A model generated the notes under the pieces. That model saw nothing but the letters and a program-made list of their open reading frames with translations, did no database searches and was not told where the DNA came from. A DNA stretch of 64,000 nucleotides, from assembly GCA_041156125.1 (NCBI GenBank), contig JBEVTI010000002.1, positions 248,001 to 312,000 of the forward strand, given 5' to 3'. This document shows positions 61,628 through 64,000 of the stretch, in pieces (positions within the stretch are counted from its first letter, which is position 1; the number at the start of each line of letters is the position of its first letter). A program made the position numbers and the translations under genes. This DNA is from Paraktedonobacter carboxidivorans. GTDB lineage: Bacteria; Chloroflexota; Ktedonobacteria; Ktedonobacterales; Ktedonobacteraceae.

Positions 61628-63274
61628 ATGAGCAGAACAAACCAACAGATTCCTGAATACGACGAGACTGCGTCGGTTCTCATCGTAGGAGGTAGCCTGG
61701 TCGGCCTCTCTATGGCCCTGTTTCTGGCCTCCCATGGCGTTCGGCCCCTGCTGGTGGAGCGCCACGCCGGGATTTCGCCGCATCCGCGCGCCTTCAATTT
61801 CAATATGCGCACGATGGAAATTTTTCGCGCGGCTGGCGTGGAAGAGGCTATTCGCCAGGCGGAACCCACGGATTACCGCAACAGTTCTGTGCTCCAGGCG
61901 GAGAGTCTGGCCGGGAAAGAGCTGGGCTGGATTACGCAAGACGCGACCGAAAGCGATTTGAGCGCGGTGCTGGGGAGCATTACTGGTCAGGATATGATCG
62001 AGCCGGTGCTGCGTGAACGCGCTCAAGAACTGGGCTGTGATCTGCGCTTTTCCACCGAACTTGTCTCTTTTGAGCAAGATGCCACGGGCGTGAATGCTGT
62101 GCTTCGCGAGCGAGCTACTGGCCGCGAGAGTCGGGTGCGCGCGCGCTATCTGGTCGCTGCGGACGGCAATCACAGTATGATTCGCAAGCAACTGGAAATT
62201 GGCGTGCAGGGACCAGGCGTGCAGGGCCATCAATTGACCCTGCTGTTTTCCGCCGATCTAAGCGAAGCCTTTCGCGGGCGCAAGATCGCCATCTGTTTTG
62301 TGAACAATGCCGAGTTGCGAGGTGGAACCTTGATCCTGGCTCGTGGCGAGGGACGCGGCTATGGCTTATACGCCCCCTATCGACCCGACCAGGGAGAAGA
62401 GCATAGCGATTTTGTCGGTCCCCGTGGGGTCGAACGGGTGCGCGCCGCCATTGGTCTGCCCAACCTGCCTGTCGAGATCCTCAATGTCACCCCCTGGGAA
62501 GTGGCTGCCTGGGTAGCTGAACGCTTTCAACAGGAGAATATCTTCCTGGTCGGCGACGCAGCTCATGTCACCCCGCCCACAGGGGCTTTTGGGGCGAATA
62601 CAGGCATCGCGGACGCGTATAATCTGGCCTGGAAACTGGCCCTGGTGCTCCAGAATAACGCCAGTCCAGAACTGCTGCTCACCTATGATGAGGAGCGCAG
62701 GCCAGTCGCGCGCTTTACTATTGAGCAGGCATTCGCGATGTATTCGCGTTTTGCCTCTCCCCATCTCAGTCGGAACGCGCCACCTGTAGACTATGACGCT
62801 GTTGCTTTCGGTTATCGCTATCACTCGGCCTGCCTGCCCCTGGAGTCCGCCGATTACGGCGTGAGCGAGAACCCTCACGAGCCGAGTGGACGACCAGGAG
62901 CCCATGCCGCGCACGTGTCCTTGCGACACCAGGACCAGCAACTCTCTACCCTCGATCTCTGCGGCAAAGGCTTTGTCCTGCTCACCGGGGCGCGGGGTGG
63001 GAACTGGAGCCAGGCGGCTCAGGAAGTCAGCCAGCGCCTGGGCCAGCCTCTCTCAGTCTATCAGATCGGCGACGGTTGTGAGTTCGCCGATCCTTCTCAG
63101 CGCTTTCTGAGCGCGTATGGTCTGTCCGAGCAGGGCGCTGTCCTGGTGCGACCAGACGGTTTTATCTGCTGGCGCTCAGTCGAAGATCAGGAGCGTCCCG
63201 CGGAAGTCCTCGCGCAGGCCCTACGCCTCTCGCTCGCTCAGACCGTCCCAGAACCCGTAAGTGTTGAAAGATAA
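61628..63274 (+). CDS. FAD-dependent aromatic polyketide hydroxylase 2
   Basis: From ATG at 61628 the protein is 548 residues and is very similar to the hydroxylase at 59207 over its length: VLIVGGSLVGLSMALFLASHG, RHAGISPHPRAFNFNMRTMEIFR, VAADGNHSMIRKQL and FLVGDAAHVTPPTGAFGANTGIADA. This suggests tandem duplication then divergence, so each may act at a different position. The upstream extension of the frame from 61556 overlaps the hairpin and is not coding. It is the last gene before the terminator. Confidence 0.92.
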   Translation: MSRTNQQIPEYDETASVLIVGGSLVGLSMALFLASHGVRPLLVERHAGISPHPRAFNFNMRTMEIFRAAGVEEAIRQAEPTDYRNSSVLQAESLAGKELGWITQDATESDLSAVLGSITGQDMIEPVLRERAQELGCDLRFSTELVSFEQDATGVNAVLRERATGRESRVRARYLVAADGNHSMIRKQLEIGVQGPGVQGHQLTLLFSADLSEAFRGRKIAICFVNNAELRGGTLILARGEGRGYGLYAPYRPDQGEEHSDFVGPRGVERVRAAIGLPNLPVEILNVTPWEVAAWVAERFQQENIFLVGDAAHVTPPTGAFGANTGIADAYNLAWKLALVLQNNASPELLLTYDEERRPVARFTIEQAFAMYSRFASPHLSRNAPPVDYDAVAFGYRYHSACLPLESADYGVSENPHEPSGRPGAHAAHVSLRHQDQQLSTLDLCGKGFVLLTGARGGNWSQAAQEVSQRLGQPLSVYQIGDGCEFADPSQRFLSAYGLSEQGAVLVRPDGFICWRSVEDQERPAEVLAQALRLSLAQTVPEPVSVER

Positions 63275-63280
63275 ATAGGC

Positions 63281-63352
63281 AAAGCAAAGCTGTAAGCAGT
63301 TGTTGTTCAGGAATGTACGCGCCTGAACAACAACTGCTTACAGCTTTGCTTT
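63281..63352. terminator. Terminator of the tailoring/transport operon
   Basis: Perfect 31-base arms (63281-63311 and 63322-63352) with a 10-base loop, 7 bases after the hydroxylase stop; a short T-run follows on the forward strand. Confidence 0.8.
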
Positions 63353-63392
63353 TGGTGGGACGGGACGGTTTCGCCCGACGACCAGGGCTGGC

Positions 63393-63438
63393 AAAAAAAA
63401 TCCTCTACCTGCAAAGGGCAAAGCTTTGCAGGTAGAGG
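63393..63438 (-). terminator. Rho-independent terminator of ABM-zinc ribbon gene
   Basis: On the reverse strand a 15-bp stem (63438-63424 with 63416-63402) is followed by eight T residues (63400-63393). It ends transcripts from the gene at 63474. Confidence 0.85.
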
Positions 63439-63451
63439 GGAGACAAAACAT

Positions 63452-63488
63452 GTTTTGGCCTGATTTTACAAAATCAGGGATGGCTCAT
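63452..63488 (-). repeat. Dispersed hairpin repeat, copy C
   Basis: Reverse strand reads ATGAGCCATCCCTGATTTTG to CAGGCCAAAAC, matching copies A and B nearly base for base. It overlaps the final codons (MSHP-stop) of the reverse-strand gene, so the repeat supplies the stop codon. Confidence 0.7.
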
Positions 63489-63950
63489 CTTATCATACAC
63501 CTCGATATACCGCTTGCACTGACACCAGGCATAGATCGAGTTCTGCATTCTGCCGGTAACCTGGCATTCGCGTTGACAATTGGGGCAGACAATTGTTGCG
63601 TATGTCTGGGAGGACTGGCTGGGGCGGGCTTCCTCTTCATCCGCAAGCATACCAGGCGCGTACTGCATAGTCATTTCGTAGAGAGCCGGATGACCCTTAC
63701 CCACTGTAAGAGAATGCAAAACCTCTTTGTTTTTGAGGCGCGCCTCATTCAAGGCTGCTTCAGTTTCCCAGTGAGCAATATTAATGAACTGGAAGGACGA
63801 CTCGGATTTCAGGTTTTTATGCAATTGAGCATCGATGAAACCTGGCTCTTTTCTCAGTGCCTCTGAACTGCGTTCCCACCAGATCAAAAATTCGGTTTCC
63901 CCGCCAGCCTGGATTTCAAATGTATTGATCATGACGACAGAAGATGTCAT
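63474..63950 (-). CDS. ABM-type monooxygenase with C-terminal zinc ribbon
   Basis: The 158-residue protein has an ABM domain (residues 1-100: VVMINTFEIQAGGETEFLIWWERSSEALRKEPGFIDAQLHKNLKSES and INIAHWETEAALNEA) and an extra tail with four Cys (IVCPNCQREC then WCQCKRY, about 120-147), a zinc-ribbon pattern not usual for ABM proteins. The ABM part resembles anthrone-type oxygenases. ATG at 63950 follows AAGGAAGG. It faces the tailoring operon and has its own terminator. Its last codons lie in a dispersed repeat. Confidence 0.83.
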   Translation of the reverse strand: MTSSVVMINTFEIQAGGETEFLIWWERSSEALRKEPGFIDAQLHKNLKSESSFQFINIAHWETEAALNEARLKNKEVLHSLTVGKGHPALYEMTMQYAPGMLADEEEARPSQSSQTYATIVCPNCQRECQVTGRMQNSIYAWCQCKRYIEVYDKMSHP

Positions 63951-64000
63951 ACTTTTTCACCTTCCTTCTGCTGCGCTACAAGAGAAGACGCGTCAGAAAC

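Noticed and set aside
1..64000. CRISPR arrays, tRNA or rRNA genes
   Set aside because: No regularly spaced repeats and no cloverleaf or rRNA-like sequence noticed by eye; a tRNAscan and CRISPR search would settle this.

Overview
The window (about 54% GC by eye, gene-dense, both strands used) looks like chromosome from a filamentous, multi-regulator bacterium. I infer Chloroflexota, class Ktedonobacteria: many BTAD/SARP and NB-ARC/TPR regulators, ECF sigma factors, CPBP and PIG-L proteins, decayed IS5 elements, and Chloroflexi-like housekeeping genes. This is inference; there is no rRNA or other marker to fix the taxon.

Left part (1-25 kb) is housekeeping and accessory genes: a DUF4383 membrane protein (cut by the edge), an EF-G-like GTPase, an SHMT-like PLP enzyme, selD with an NMN-adenylyltransferase-like gene, a translationally coupled ApgM-type phosphoglycerate mutase and divergent enolase, an NB-ARC/TPR regulator with a sigma-like gene, a stretch of decaying genes (beta-lactamase-fold, CPBP protease and SigJ-like genes with in-frame amber stops), a MerR/MFS/lipoate-ligase-like operon, a SigZ-arsM pair, an SDR, and a 445-residue orphan.

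Right part (25.4-63.95 kb) is a large type II polyketide biosynthetic cluster. It holds two separate PKS sets. Set 1 (28.3-33.9 kb, divergent from one promoter region) is aromatic-type: ACP, fused aromatase/cyclase-TcmI cyclase, anthrone-oxygenase-like DUF1772 protein, KS-alpha, chain length factor, cupin, and an SDR lacking the catalytic Tyr. Set 2 (46.7-50.7 kb, one operon) is the highly reducing type: FabZ-like dehydratase, a KS homologue without catalytic His, a canonical KS, ACP and FabG-like ketoreductase, the gene set known to make polyene chains. Between them lies a precursor operon (fabD, accD, accA). Tailoring genes are two ABM monooxygenases (one with a zinc ribbon), two paralogous FAD hydroxylases, a methyltransferase, a glycosyltransferase, a CrtI-like flavoprotein, a SnoaL-like protein and a PIG-L deacetylase. 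Export is by a MacB/FtsX-type pair and a DrrAB-type pair whose ATPase is fused to an alpha/beta hydrolase. Regulators are a SARP, a LuxR protein with a degenerate receiver, and a 1123-residue ATPase-TPR-BTAD protein.

The likely product is a glycosylated, oxidised aromatic polyketide that may carry or be joined to a reduced/polyene chain; this is inference from gene content. Operon ends are marked by unusually long, near-perfect hairpins, and a short dispersed hairpin repeat family occurs at four gene ends.
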